NCBI GenBank assembly: GCA_013152415.1
Contig: JAADGI010000012.1
Location: 1-58,936, forward strand
DNA from: Gammaproteobacteria bacterium
Lineage (GTDB): Bacteria; Pseudomonadota; Gammaproteobacteria; HyVt-429
DNA: 58,936 nucleotides
Direction: 5' to 3'
Numbering within the stretch: position 1 is the first letter of the stretch; each line of letters opens with the position of its first letter. The position numbers and the translations under genes were made by a program. The notes under the pieces are model-generated. The model made no database searches. It saw only the letters and a program-made list of their open reading frames with translations, and was not told the origin of the DNA. This document shows, piece by piece, positions 32,061 through 40,909 of this stretch.

Positions 32061-32519
32061 TTACAGCTTGGGGACTAATCTCGCCCGCTCAATGTCTGCA
32101 AATGGTAAAACAACCTCGCCCTTGTCTATCTCCACAATAACCGACGAGTCCAAAACTTCGCGTAGACAACCCTTAAAATTCCGTCGCCCCTCAATCGGCT
32201 GAAACAACCGAACCTTGACTTGCTCGCCAAGCACCTCCATAAAATGTTCTCGTTTTACCAGGGGTCGATCTGCACCGGGTGAAGACACCTCCAGGGTATA
32301 GCGCCCCACCAACGGGTCTTCAACATCCAGTATTCCGCTCAGTTGGTGACTAACATCAGCACAACCTTCTACCGTTACCCCTTCCGGGCTGTCTATATAG
32401 ACACGCAACACCGAATTTGTCCCGCTCCCACTAATTTCCACCGCCAACAGCTCAAACCCAACAGCATTCACAGCGGGTTCAAACAATGAAGCCAAATTCG
32501 CTTGTGACAACTGTTTCAA
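32061..32519 (-). CDS. rimP: Ribosome maturation factor RimP
   Basis: Assists maturation of the 30S subunit. The 152-residue protein shows the family core GFELLAVEI, LRVYIDSPEGVTVEGCADVS, LDVEDPLVGRYTLEVSSPGADRPL and a C-terminal SH3-like part (FKGCLREV...VEIDKGEVVLPFADIERARLVP). The start is a TTG at 32519 with GAGG seven bases upstream; no ATG fits the conserved N-terminus. First protein gene of the rimP-nusA-infB-rbfA-truB-rpsO-pnp unit, behind tRNA-fMet and two terminator-like hairpins. Confidence 0.97.
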   Translation of the reverse strand: MKQLSQANLASLFEPAVNAVGFELLAVEISGSGTNSVLRVYIDSPEGVTVEGCADVSHQLSGILDVEDPLVGRYTLEVSSPGADRPLVKREHFMEVLGEQVKVRLFQPIEGRRNFKGCLREVLDSSVIVEIDKGEVVLPFADIERARLVPKL

Positions 32520-32537
32520 TTCTCAACCTCGACAACG

Positions 32538-32563
32538 AAAAAGTGGGCCCTTGGCCCACTTTT
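32538..32563 (-). terminator. Second terminator-like hairpin between tRNA-fMet and rimP
   Basis: On the minus strand GAAAAGTGGGCC, a short loop, and GGCCCACTTTTTC form an 11-bp perfect stem whose 3' arm ends in a T-run. Because it lies between the tRNA and the rest of the operon it would attenuate read-through into rimP, as the equivalent metY terminators do in E. coli (recalled). Confidence 0.75.
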
Positions 32564-32618
32564 CTATCCCCTATTCACCACCACCAGGCCCAAGCTACCC
32601 TGGGCATGAAATCCATGG

Positions 32619-32650
32619 ATCAAAATACAAAACCCCGCATCCAGCGGGGT
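32619..32650 (-). terminator. First terminator downstream of tRNA-fMet
   Basis: On the minus strand ACCCCGC, a 5-base loop and GCGGGGT are followed by TTTGTATTTT. It begins about ten bases after the tRNA CCA end. Confidence 0.8.
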
Positions 32651-32660
32651 CTTCAATGCC

Positions 32661-32737
32661 TGGTAGCGGGGACAGGATTTGAACCTGTGACCTTCGGGTT
32701 ATGAGCCCGACGAGCTGCCAAACTGCTCCACCCCGCA
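32661..32737 (-). tRNA. tRNA-fMet (CAT), initiator
   Basis: A 77-base gene with encoded CCA. The anticodon loop CTCATAA is CAU, flanked by the three consecutive G-C pairs (GGG/CCC) of the initiator anticodon stem. Positions 1 and 72 are both U and cannot pair normally, matching the initiator requirement for an open 1-72 position, which is C1-A72 in E. coli. The rest of the acceptor stem is GCGGGG/CCCCGC. The D-arm GGAGCAGTTTGGCAGCTC and T-loop TTCAAAT are close to E. coli metY. It is immediately upstream of rimP, as metY is in E. coli. Confidence 0.93.
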
Positions 32738-32748
32738 CTGGGAGCGGC

Positions 32749-32777
32749 ATTCTACCCTCTCTATTGGTCGGCATCAA
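32749..32777 (-). promoter_or_regulatory. Promoter of the tRNA-fMet/rimP-nusA operon
   Basis: On the minus strand TTGATG (32772-32777), a 17-base spacer and TAGAAT (32749-32754) form a good sigma70 match. The next bases, GCCGCTCCC, form a GC-rich discriminator typical of stringently controlled stable-RNA promoters. Transcription would start about five bases before the tRNA 5' end. Confidence 0.65.
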
Positions 32778-33015
32778 GGAGAAAACCCGGCCACACAGGA
32801 TTGTTTGGGAATGGATGTACCAGCACCGGATTGCCCGAGTCCAGCGGGTTCTGGACTGCTTGTTCGACCGGAATGGGTATTTGGCTACACGATGGGTATC
32901 TGCACGTGGGGGGGGAGGTCTCTCAGACCCACCGTGAACTTCGATCTGATAGCCCGAAGCTAAATTTACACCGTCTCAGCAAGATCGATCTGACTATAGA
33001 ATATAGGGTTATATC

Positions 33016-33318
33016 CTATCGACTTAGCTCGTGACGATAGATAAAGCCTGGTAAGGCAAATACCAGAAACAGGCACACTCCCACAGCGTAGAACTCCCAT
33101 TCCTGATCATGAATCACGCCCGTCAGCTTGTGTTCCAAGGCTATCGCAATCAGGCCCATCACAAGGAGCAGGATGACCCACTCAATGAGTCGCATCCAAA
33201 CCTTTTTAACACCACCCGGGGGCGGCAGCACGAAGAAGAATTTCTCGGTCAACCAAGGCAGATTGGCGGCGATAAAGGCCAGCCCCAACAGGATCCAGCT
33301 AACACTTTGCACTGACAT
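33016..33318 (-). CDS. DUF2818 family membrane protein
   Basis: A 100-residue protein with three hydrophobic segments (SWILLGLAFIAANLPWL, VILLLVMGLIAIAL and FYAVGVCLFLVFALPGFI). The pattern matches the DUF2818 proteins often found directly behind nuoN in beta- and gammaproteobacteria. It starts 27 bases after nuoN ends and is the last gene of the complex I operon. Its function is unknown; the context suggests a small accessory or assembly factor of complex I. Confidence 0.85.
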   Translation of the reverse strand: MSVQSVSWILLGLAFIAANLPWLTEKFFFVLPPPGGVKKVWMRLIEWVILLLVMGLIAIALEHKLTGVIHDQEWEFYAVGVCLFLVFALPGFIYRHELSR

Positions 33319-33345
33319 TAAATTTATGCCCCCATCAATGGAGCT

Positions 33346-34791
33346 CTATTGCAGACCCGCTATGGCCTGTCGACACAACTCAATTATACTGCCCAACCAA
33401 GGCATGACCAATAACAGGGCCCAGGCATTCACGCCCAACAACACCTGCACATCCACGGTCGACTGGATCGGTGCATCGGTTTGAGGATCATCGAAATACA
33501 TTAACTTGATAATTCGTAAATAATAGAAGGCCCCTATAACAGCGAATAACACCGCCACCACCGCCAGCCAAATGAGTCCAACATCGACTAACGACTGGAT
33601 AACGGCAAACTTGGCGTAAAACCCCACTGTGGGGGGAACACCGGCCATAGAGAACATTAGAATAAGCATCAAAAAGGCGTGCCAAGGACTTCTTTGATTA
33701 AGCCCCTTAAAATCATCCAGATTTTCCGCCTCAAACCCCTTGCGCGACAACATCAAGATCATGCCAAAACCACCTAGGCTCATGAAGGCATAGACCAGCG
33801 CATAAAATAATGCAGAACTGTACCCGTTTGGAGTCGCACTTAGAATACCTAACAGCAAAAACCCCATATGCGCGATAGTGGAATAGGCCAACATCCTTTT
33901 GATATTGGTCTGCGAAATAGCAATGAGGTTACCAACAGCAATCGACAGTACCGCAAGAATGATTAACATGTCTTGCCACACTGCCGCCAGGTCCTCAAGA
34001 CCCCCTATCAAAAGTCGCACCAACATTGCAAACCCGGCCAATTTGGGTGCAGTACCAATATACAAAGTAGTCGAAGTGGCCGCACCTTGATAAACATCCG
34101 GCAACCACATATGAAAAGGGACGGCTCCCAATTTAAAAGCCAGGCCCACAATCACAAATACCAGACCAAAAACTAATATAAGATTATCCACTCCCAGTTC
34201 TGCGACACTGGCCTTAACTACCGCAATCTCAAGGCTACCTGTGGCCCCATAAAGCATAGACATACCGTAAAGCAACATACCCGATGCCATCGCCCCAAGA
34301 ACAAAATACTTCATCGCCGCTTCAGTTGCAGTAGCCGAATCCCGCTGGAATGCAACCATGGTGTATAGAGATAAAGCCAATAATTCGAGCCCAAGATAGA
34401 GTGTCAAAAAATGGCTGGCCGACACCATGACCATCATGCCCAAGGTACCAAACAGGCCAAGCACAAAATACTCACCCCGGAATAACCCACGGTCTTGCGT
34501 GTATCGTCTGGAATAAACAAACACTACAAACACAAGCGCATAGATCGCAAGCTTGAGTACATCAGACAGGGTGTCATCCACAAACATATTGGAAAATGTA
34601 TATACCCGCTCACCGCCCATATCACTGAGTGTCAGAAAAGCCGCCCCCACCAAGGTGCCTATGGCAAGCAAAAAACTCACTATACGAAACCGGTCGGACA
34701 AAAAGAGATCTGCCACCAAGATGATACATGCCATAGACAGGACAAAAATCTCAGGTATCGCCGGGGAAATATTTGGGGCTACAAAATTCAT
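33346..34791 (-). CDS. nuoN: NADH-quinone oxidoreductase subunit N
   Basis: Antiporter-like proton-pumping subunit in the membrane arm of complex I. It has 481 residues and about 14 transmembrane helices. Recognised by [20 protein letters not shown], the lysine-containing [18 protein letters not shown] and [20 protein letters not shown]. It follows nuoM after 63 bp, the widest gap in this operon, so it could have a separate ribosome-entry region. Confidence 0.97.
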   Translation of the reverse strand: MNFVAPNISPAIPEIFVLSMACIILVADLFLSDRFRIVSFLLAIGTLVGAAFLTLSDMGGERVYTFSNMFVDDTLSDVLKLAIYALVFVVFVYSRRYTQDRGLFRGEYFVLGLFGTLGMMVMVSASHFLTLYLGLELLALSLYTMVAFQRDSATATEAAMKYFVLGAMASGMLLYGMSMLYGATGSLEIAVVKASVAELGVDNLILVFGLVFVIVGLAFKLGAVPFHMWLPDVYQGAATSTTLYIGTAPKLAGFAMLVRLLIGGLEDLAAVWQDMLIILAVLSIAVGNLIAISQTNIKRMLAYSTIAHMGFLLLGILSATPNGYSSALFYALVYAFMSLGGFGMILMLSRKGFEAENLDDFKGLNQRSPWHAFLMLILMFSMAGVPPTVGFYAKFAVIQSLVDVGLIWLAVVAVLFAVIGAFYYLRIIKLMYFDDPQTDAPIQSTVDVQVLLGVNAWALLLVMPWLGSIIELCRQAIAGLQ

Positions 34792-34854
34792 TTAGTATAA
34801 GTTTTTCCAATTAATACTTAATTTGAGTGCACCTTGGTTCATTACCATCCTAAC

Positions 34855-36351
34855 TCAGGGTATGGGTAACTTAGATATTGATACATGATTAAGCAAATTA
34901 TCAACCGATACATGCATGACCTCCAAAAGGGGCAGTGGCCACACGCCGATACCCAGCACAAATACCGCCAATAAAGACAAGAAAACGATCTCTCGTGCAT
35001 TTACATCATTGAGGGCTGCCACCTTCTCGTTTGCGACCTTGCCAAAGATGACTCGCTTATACATCCACAAGGTATACGCCGCTCCCAGTATCAAGGTCAA
35101 ACCGGCCAAAAATGCAAACCAAAAATTGGCCTGAAAGGCACCCAGAATCACCAGGAATTCGCCCACAAAGCCAGAGGTACCTGGTAAACCCGAATTGGCC
35201 ATGGCAAATAGCATCATGAATGCCGCGAATATAGGCATGCTATGGACAACACCACCATAGTCTCCAATCTGACGAGAATGCAGACGATCGTACATTACCC
35301 CAACACATAGAAACAATGCACCAGAAATAAAGCCATGTGAGATCATCTGAACCAAGCCACCTTCAATGCCTTGAGCATTAAAAACAAAAAAGCCTAGCGT
35401 CACAAAGCCCATATGAGAAATCGATGAATAGGCAATGAGCTTTTTCATGTCACTCTGAACCAGGGCAACCAAAGCAATATAAACTACTGCAATCAGTGAA
35501 AGCGTGATCATAAAACCGCTAAGTGCGTGGCTGGCATCTGGTACGATGGGCAGATTAAATCTCAAAAAACCGTAGCCCCCCATCTTCAACATTATCGCTG
35601 CCAAGATAACAGAACCACCGGTGGGTGCCTCTACATGGGCATCCGGCAACCAGGTATGCACCGGCCACATGGGAATCTTCACTGCAAAGGCGGCAAAAAA
35701 GGCAAAAAATAACAATTTCTGGGTAGTCAAATCCAATTTGATATCGTGGTAATCCAGAATATTAAAGCTATGATCAGCCTGATAATACAAATACAAAAAG
35801 GCCACCAACATCAACAACGAACCCAAAAGAGTATATAAAAAGAATTTAATACTGGCATATACCCGGTTGGCACCACCCCATATACCGATGATGAGAAACA
35901 TCGGTATCAACATACTTTCCCAGAAAAAATAGAATAGAACTGCATCCAGCGCCGAAAACACACCGATCATCAGCCCTTCCATAATCAGGAAGGCCGCCAT
36001 GTATTGCGCGACACGTTTCTCTATCGCCTGCCATGCTGAAATAACAACGATTACAGTCAAGAAACTCGTCAACAGAATAAATGGCATAGCGATGCCATCA
36101 ACACCCAGGTGATAGTTAACACTAAACTCAGATATCCATTCGTATTTTTCCTGAAACTGCATCACCGCAACAGTTTTATCAAAACGCGTAAACAATGGGA
36201 TAGTGAGCAGTAATTCCACCACAGCCACTGCTAGAGCGGTCCACCGAATCCGGTTTGCGTTGTGATCACCCCCAAGGGCGAGCACGAGTATGCCCCCGAT
36301 CACGGGCAACCAGATGGTTAAACTTAATAAGTGTGTATCAAAAAACATCAT
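34855..36351 (-). CDS. nuoM: NADH-quinone oxidoreductase subunit M
   Basis: Antiporter-like proton-pumping subunit of complex I, 498 residues with about 14 helices. Key elements are YHLGVDGIAMPFILLTSFL, the FYFFWESMLIPMFLIIGIWG segment holding the helix-5 glutamate, KIPMWPVHTWLPDAHVEAP with the helix-7 lysine, and DMKKLIAYSSISHMGFVTLG. Located 13 bases after nuoL. Confidence 0.97.
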   Translation of the reverse strand: MMFFDTHLLSLTIWLPVIGGILVLALGGDHNANRIRWTALAVAVVELLLTIPLFTRFDKTVAVMQFQEKYEWISEFSVNYHLGVDGIAMPFILLTSFLTVIVVISAWQAIEKRVAQYMAAFLIMEGLMIGVFSALDAVLFYFFWESMLIPMFLIIGIWGGANRVYASIKFFLYTLLGSLLMLVAFLYLYYQADHSFNILDYHDIKLDLTTQKLLFFAFFAAFAVKIPMWPVHTWLPDAHVEAPTGGSVILAAIMLKMGGYGFLRFNLPIVPDASHALSGFMITLSLIAVVYIALVALVQSDMKKLIAYSSISHMGFVTLGFFVFNAQGIEGGLVQMISHGFISGALFLCVGVMYDRLHSRQIGDYGGVVHSMPIFAAFMMLFAMANSGLPGTSGFVGEFLVILGAFQANFWFAFLAGLTLILGAAYTLWMYKRVIFGKVANEKVAALNDVNAREIVFLSLLAVFVLGIGVWPLPLLEVMHVSVDNLLNHVSISKLPIP

Positions 36352-36364
36352 CTTGATATCTTTA

Positions 36365-38344
36365 TTATTTTACGGGTAGAAAAAATGTCATGAACAGGAA
36401 AAGACCAATAATCATAACGAATGCATAGTGATAAACATAACCAGACTGAACATGACGAATCACCCTGGAAATATAATTAACCACCTTTGCGCTACCATTA
36501 ACAAAGAAATTATCAATGGTACTCACGTCACCCTTTAGCCACAGTTGATTACCGATCTTCCGTGCGCCTTGGGCGAACACAAATTGATTGAACTCATCAA
36601 ACCAATATTTCTTGTCAAGAATATTATAGATCAGCCCCATACGCTGCTTAATAAGCTTGGGCACATCTGGGCGCTCTATATAAAGGAACCAAGCCAAAAC
36701 GATTCCGGCAACTGCCAACCACAGGGGACCTGGGTGCAAGGCATGATAAATAAAGCTACCCAACAGGCCTAACCCGGTCTTTCCTTCAAAAGTCTGCCCG
36801 ACTATTTTCAGCACGTCATGTTCAGGCAACACAAATATACTTTTGCCAAAAAAACCGCCGAATAACATGGGTTCCATGTAGACGGCACCAATAATGAGCG
36901 AAGGAATAGCCAACAACATGAGCGGCAGTGTTACCGTCATGGGTGATTCTTTTACATGGTGCAAGGTGTGCTCATCCATCCTCGGCTTGCCATGAAAAGT
37001 CATGAATAACAGCCTGAAGGCATAAAATGCCGTGAGAAACACACCCGCAGTCACTGCAAAATAGGCAAACCCCGCTGCCGGTAACTGGGATGCGTGTACT
37101 GCCTCGATAATGGCATCTTTGGAGAAAAAGCCCGAAAACGGTGGTATTCCCGCCAGGGCCAAGGAACCCACCACCGCAGTGATGTAGGTCCATGGCATCC
37201 AATTTTTGAGCCCACCCATCTTGCGCATATCTTGCTCATGGTGCATGGCAATGATGACAGAGCCTGCGGCCAAAAATAGCAGTGCCTTAAAAAAGGCATG
37301 GGTACCCAAATGAAAGATGGCAGCCGAATAGGCCGAGGCCCCTAATGCCACTGTCATATAACCCAATTGGGATAATGTAGAGTAGGCCACCACACGCTTG
37401 ATATCGTTTTGCACGATAGCCACCAGGGCCATCAATAACGCAGTCAACGAACCGATAATCATGACAAAATTGAGGGCCGTCTCGGACAGTTCAAATAAAG
37501 GCGACATACGTGCCACCATAAATATGCCTGCCGTAACCATAGTCGCCGCATGAATCAATGCTGAAATCGGGGTAGGACCTTCCATAGAGTCGGGCAACCA
37601 CACATGCAACGGGACTTGTGCAGATTTACCCATGGCACCGATAAACAGAAGAATGCTAATCACAGTCATTAGCGCCCACTCCTGGCCCGGTATAATCTCC
37701 ATCGTAATATTTTGCTTGCTGGCAGCAGTTGCGAAGACTGCACTGTAGTCCAATGTACCGAAGTACATGAATACTGCAGCAATACCGAGCAAGAACCCTA
37801 AATCACCCACACGATTGACTAAAAATGCCTTGAGATTGGCAAATATGGCACTTTCACGGTCATACCAAAACCCGATAAGTAAATAGGACACCAGACCAAC
37901 CGCTTCCCAACCAAAAAATAGTTGCAGGAAATTGTTGGACATCACCAACATCAGCATGGCAAAGGTAAATAGAGAAATGTAACTGAAAAAACGCTGATAC
38001 CCCGGATCATCACGCATGTAACCAATGGTGTAGATATGGACCATCAGCGACACCAAGGTCACCACCACCATCATCGTGGCGCTAAGTTTATCAATCAGAA
38101 ATCCAATCTCGAATGGAAAACCACCGCTAGAACCCCAAACATAAACCACGCCATTGAAAAACCCACCCGAATAAACATCATTGAGAACAACCAATGACAG
38201 CATGCTGGCGAGTGCTACACCGGCAATGGTGATTGTATGGGTCATGGTGCGACCAATTTTCCGTCCAAACAATCCGGCAACAATCGCGGGTATGAGGCAC
38301 GACAGGGGGGCAGCGATGTAGACCATTTGCATGTTGGAAATCAT
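36365..38344 (-). CDS. nuoL: NADH-quinone oxidoreductase subunit L
   Basis: Distal antiporter-like subunit of complex I, 659 residues. It carries the long C-terminal lateral helix extension that distinguishes NuoL from NuoM and NuoN. Motifs include FFGWEAVGLVSYLLIGFWY, AQVPLHVWLPDSMEGPTPIS, DIKRVVAYSTLSQLGYMTVA and GIPPFSGFFSKDAI. It is four bases from nuoK. Confidence 0.97.
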   Translation of the reverse strand: MISNMQMVYIAAPLSCLIPAIVAGLFGRKIGRTMTHTITIAGVALASMLSLVVLNDVYSGGFFNGVVYVWGSSGGFPFEIGFLIDKLSATMMVVVTLVSLMVHIYTIGYMRDDPGYQRFFSYISLFTFAMLMLVMSNNFLQLFFGWEAVGLVSYLLIGFWYDRESAIFANLKAFLVNRVGDLGFLLGIAAVFMYFGTLDYSAVFATAASKQNITMEIIPGQEWALMTVISILLFIGAMGKSAQVPLHVWLPDSMEGPTPISALIHAATMVTAGIFMVARMSPLFELSETALNFVMIIGSLTALLMALVAIVQNDIKRVVAYSTLSQLGYMTVALGASAYSAAIFHLGTHAFFKALLFLAAGSVIIAMHHEQDMRKMGGLKNWMPWTYITAVVGSLALAGIPPFSGFFSKDAIIEAVHASQLPAAGFAYFAVTAGVFLTAFYAFRLLFMTFHGKPRMDEHTLHHVKESPMTVTLPLMLLAIPSLIIGAVYMEPMLFGGFFGKSIFVLPEHDVLKIVGQTFEGKTGLGLLGSFIYHALHPGPLWLAVAGIVLAWFLYIERPDVPKLIKQRMGLIYNILDKKYWFDEFNQFVFAQGARKIGNQLWLKGDVSTIDNFFVNGSAKVVNYISRVIRHVQSGYVYHYAFVMIIGLFLFMTFFLPVK

Positions 38345-38348
38345 CGGT

Positions 38349-38654
38349 TCAGCCTTTTAAGGTGTCCAGGTCATCAACATTTATGGTTTGGCGACGACGA
38401 AATAGGGTAATTAAAATGGCAAGGCCAATAGCAGATTCTGCAGCAGCCACAGTCAGAATAAAGAACACCATGATCTGGCCTGAGATATCCTGGAGGTAAT
38501 GGGAGAAGGCTATAAAATTCATATTCACGGCCAGCAACATCAACTCAATGGACATCAATAAGATGACTACATTTTTCCGGTTCAGAAATATACCCATCAC
38601 ACTCAGGGAAAATAAAATTGCACCCAATATTAAAAAATAAGATAAAGGAATCAT
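38349..38654 (-). CDS. nuoK: NADH-quinone oxidoreductase subunit K
   Basis: Small membrane subunit of complex I (MrpC-like) with three helices and 101 residues. The conserved membrane glutamates sit in [13 protein letters not shown] and [12 protein letters not shown]. The gene is separated by four bases from nuoJ and nuoL, implying tight translational coupling. Confidence 0.97.
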   Translation of the reverse strand: MIPLSYFLILGAILFSLSVMGIFLNRKNVVILLMSIELMLLAVNMNFIAFSHYLQDISGQIMVFFILTVAAAESAIGLAILITLFRRRQTINVDDLDTLKG

Positions 38655-38658
38655 AATC

Positions 38659-39270
38659 TCAGTTCCCAGGTTTCTTTTCTGAAGGCATTTTAACCAGACG
38701 AACTCGGTCTGAAGACTTTACTTGTATTTGCTGTGCTATATTTTGAGATTTTGTAGCCGGACGCTTCCGCAAGGTTAAGGCAATTGCCGCAACAATGGCG
38801 ACCAACAAAATCGATGCAGCAATCTCAAATGGGTAAACATAAACGGTGTATATCAGCCGTCCAAGCTCCTTAGTGTTACTATAACCCTCGGGGTGTCCAG
38901 CAGGTTGAGGCATATTTTCCAGCGAAAAATCACCCGCACCCAAAACAATGACCATTTCAGCAACCATCAGGACCGCCACAATGGCACCCATGGGCAAATA
39001 CTCACCAAAGCCTTCACGCATTCGCGCCAAATTAATATCCAGCATCATCACCACAAATAGAAATAGCACCATTACCGCACCGACATAAACCAGTATCAAT
39101 ACAATACCCAGGAATTCGGCTTCAAGTAATACCCATAGACAGGCAGCACTAAAAAAAGCGAGCACCAAAAACAATGCCGCCTTCACCGGATTACGGATCG
39201 TAATCACCATGAATGCCGCAAATACCAACACGGCACTAAAGAAGAAAAATGTTAGTAGCTCAAAAGTCAT
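38659..39270 (-). CDS. nuoJ: NADH-quinone oxidoreductase subunit J
   Basis: Membrane subunit of complex I, 203 residues and five helices. Recognised by [20 protein letters not shown] and [20 protein letters not shown], which includes the helix-3 pi-bulge segment near the quinone-to-proton coupling path. The last 40 residues are a basic, cytoplasmic tail without features. Precedes nuoK by four bases. Confidence 0.96.
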   Translation of the reverse strand: MTFELLTFFFFSAVLVFAAFMVITIRNPVKAALFLVLAFFSAACLWVLLEAEFLGIVLILVYVGAVMVLFLFVVMMLDINLARMREGFGEYLPMGAIVAVLMVAEMVIVLGAGDFSLENMPQPAGHPEGYSNTKELGRLIYTVYVYPFEIAASILLVAIVAAIALTLRKRPATKSQNIAQQIQVKSSDRVRLVKMPSEKKPGN

Positions 39271-39327
39271 ACTATTCTGCCGTTCACTCTCATTTTATAT
39301 GATGGATAAATCTGCCTGCACCCGACA

Positions 39328-39816
39328 CTAACGGTATGCCGCATCGCTGGCACGATCGGCCACTAACTGTGCCTCATACTTCTCTCCCAAGGCCAACAAC
39401 TGATCCTTATGAAGGACATTCTCACCCCGATCTTCAAAGTGATACTCAAATAAACGGGTCTCAACAATCGAATCTACCGGGCAAGACTCTTCACAAAAAC
39501 CACAGTAGATACACTTAAACAGGTCGATATCATAACGTGTCGTTCGGCGTGATCCATCCGGACGTTCCTCAGACTCGATAGTTATAGCCAATGCTGGACA
39601 TACCGCTTCACACAATTTGCAGGCAATACAACGTTCCTCCCCGTTGGGATAGCGCCGTAAGGCGTGAAGTCCACGAAACCGAGGTGACATAGGCGTCCTT
39701 TCGTCGGGATACTGGATAGTAATCTTGCGCGCAAAAAGATGGCGGCCTGTCAGAGCCAGCCCTTTTAACAGCTCCCACAACAGAAAACTTTGCAAATATG
39801 CCTTAAGCTTGTTCAT
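39328..39816 (-). CDS. nuoI: NADH-quinone oxidoreductase subunit I
   Basis: Ferredoxin-like subunit carrying clusters N6a and N6b on the peripheral arm of complex I. Two 4Fe-4S motifs are complete: [12 protein letters not shown] and [12 protein letters not shown]. The start at 39816 ([13 protein letters not shown]) gives 162 residues, the short form usual outside enterobacteria. The frame is open to 39885 but that part overlaps the nuoH stop region. Confidence 0.95.
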   Translation of the reverse strand: MNKLKAYLQSFLLWELLKGLALTGRHLFARKITIQYPDERTPMSPRFRGLHALRRYPNGEERCIACKLCEAVCPALAITIESEERPDGSRRTTRYDIDLFKCIYCGFCEESCPVDSIVETRLFEYHFEDRGENVLHKDQLLALGEKYEAQLVADRASDAAYR

Positions 39817-39838
39817 TACCGTTATCGTAAATCCGGCC

Positions 39839-40906
39839 TTAATGAAAGAGATAGCCCAATGGAGTATAGAATGTGGCGATACCAATCACCACGATCCATA
39901 CCAGAGTGACCGGGATGAAAACTTTCCAGCCCAATCGCATGATTTGATCATACCTATACCTCGGAAAGGTAGCTCGAAACCACAAAAAGAAGAACAACAC
40001 GAGCGCTACCTTGATCAATAACCACATAATGGGGGGCAGGATCGTAAAAGATGTCTCCACAGGGGCATACCAACCGCCCAGAAACATAATCACGGTAAGT
40101 GTGGCGATCAGAATCATATTGGCATATTCGGCCAGAAAAAAGACCGCAAAGGCCATACCTGAATACTCAACGTGAAATCCAGCAACGATTTCCGATTCAC
40201 CTTCGGCGACATCAAACGGTGACCGGTTGGTCTCTGCCACACCGGATAAAAAATACACCAGAAACAGTGGAAACAAAGGTATAAAATACCACTGGTGTAC
40301 ACCGCCTTGTTGGGCAAGCACTATCTGGTGCAGATTGAGACTCCCTGCAGCCATAAGAACACCCACAAGCGCAAACCCCATGGCTATTTCATAAGAAACA
40401 ATCTGTGCTGCGGAACGCATCGCCCCCAAAAAGGCATACTTGGAATTTGATGCCCAGCCCGCGATGATCACCCCGTAAACACCCACCGAAGTCAGCGCCA
40501 AAATATAGAGCAAACTGGCATCAATATTTGCCAAAACCATTGTGTCGCTGAAGGGAATCACTGCCCAGGCCGCCAATGACGGTGCGATAGACAACATCGG
40601 TGCGATAATAAATAGATATTTATTCGCGTTGGTGGGGATAATGATTTCTTTGAGCAGCAGTTTTAGTGCATCGGCTATGGGCTGTAACCAACCCCGGGGA
40701 CCCACTCGATTGGGGCCAATGCGTACCTGCATATAGCCAATTAATTTACGCTCTGCGAATGTCAGATAGGCCACCGCCAGCAAAAGCGGGACCAGAATGA
40801 CAAGGACATAGCCCAAATCCACGAGTCCAATCTGGAACCAACCCGGTAGTGGGTCCCAAAGGGTTTCCCGCGCAAAGCTCACTGCACTGTTTAGCAACTC
40901 ACTCAT
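39839..40906 (-). CDS. nuoH: NADH-quinone oxidoreductase subunit H
   Basis: Membrane subunit forming the quinone-entry channel of complex I. It has 355 residues and eight or nine helices. Conserved elements are [71 protein letters not shown] and [20 protein letters not shown]. Three bases separate it from nuoG. Confidence 0.97.
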   Translation of the reverse strand: MSELLNSAVSFARETLWDPLPGWFQIGLVDLGYVLVILVPLLLAVAYLTFAERKLIGYMQVRIGPNRVGPRGWLQPIADALKLLLKEIIIPTNANKYLFIIAPMLSIAPSLAAWAVIPFSDTMVLANIDASLLYILALTSVGVYGVIIAGWASNSKYAFLGAMRSAAQIVSYEIAMGFALVGVLMAAGSLNLHQIVLAQQGGVHQWYFIPLFPLFLVYFLSGVAETNRSPFDVAEGESEIVAGFHVEYSGMAFAVFFLAEYANMILIATLTVIMFLGGWYAPVETSFTILPPIMWLLIKVALVLFFFLWFRATFPRYRYDQIMRLGWKVFIPVTLVWIVVIGIATFYTPLGYLFH

Positions 40907-40909
40907 CGG

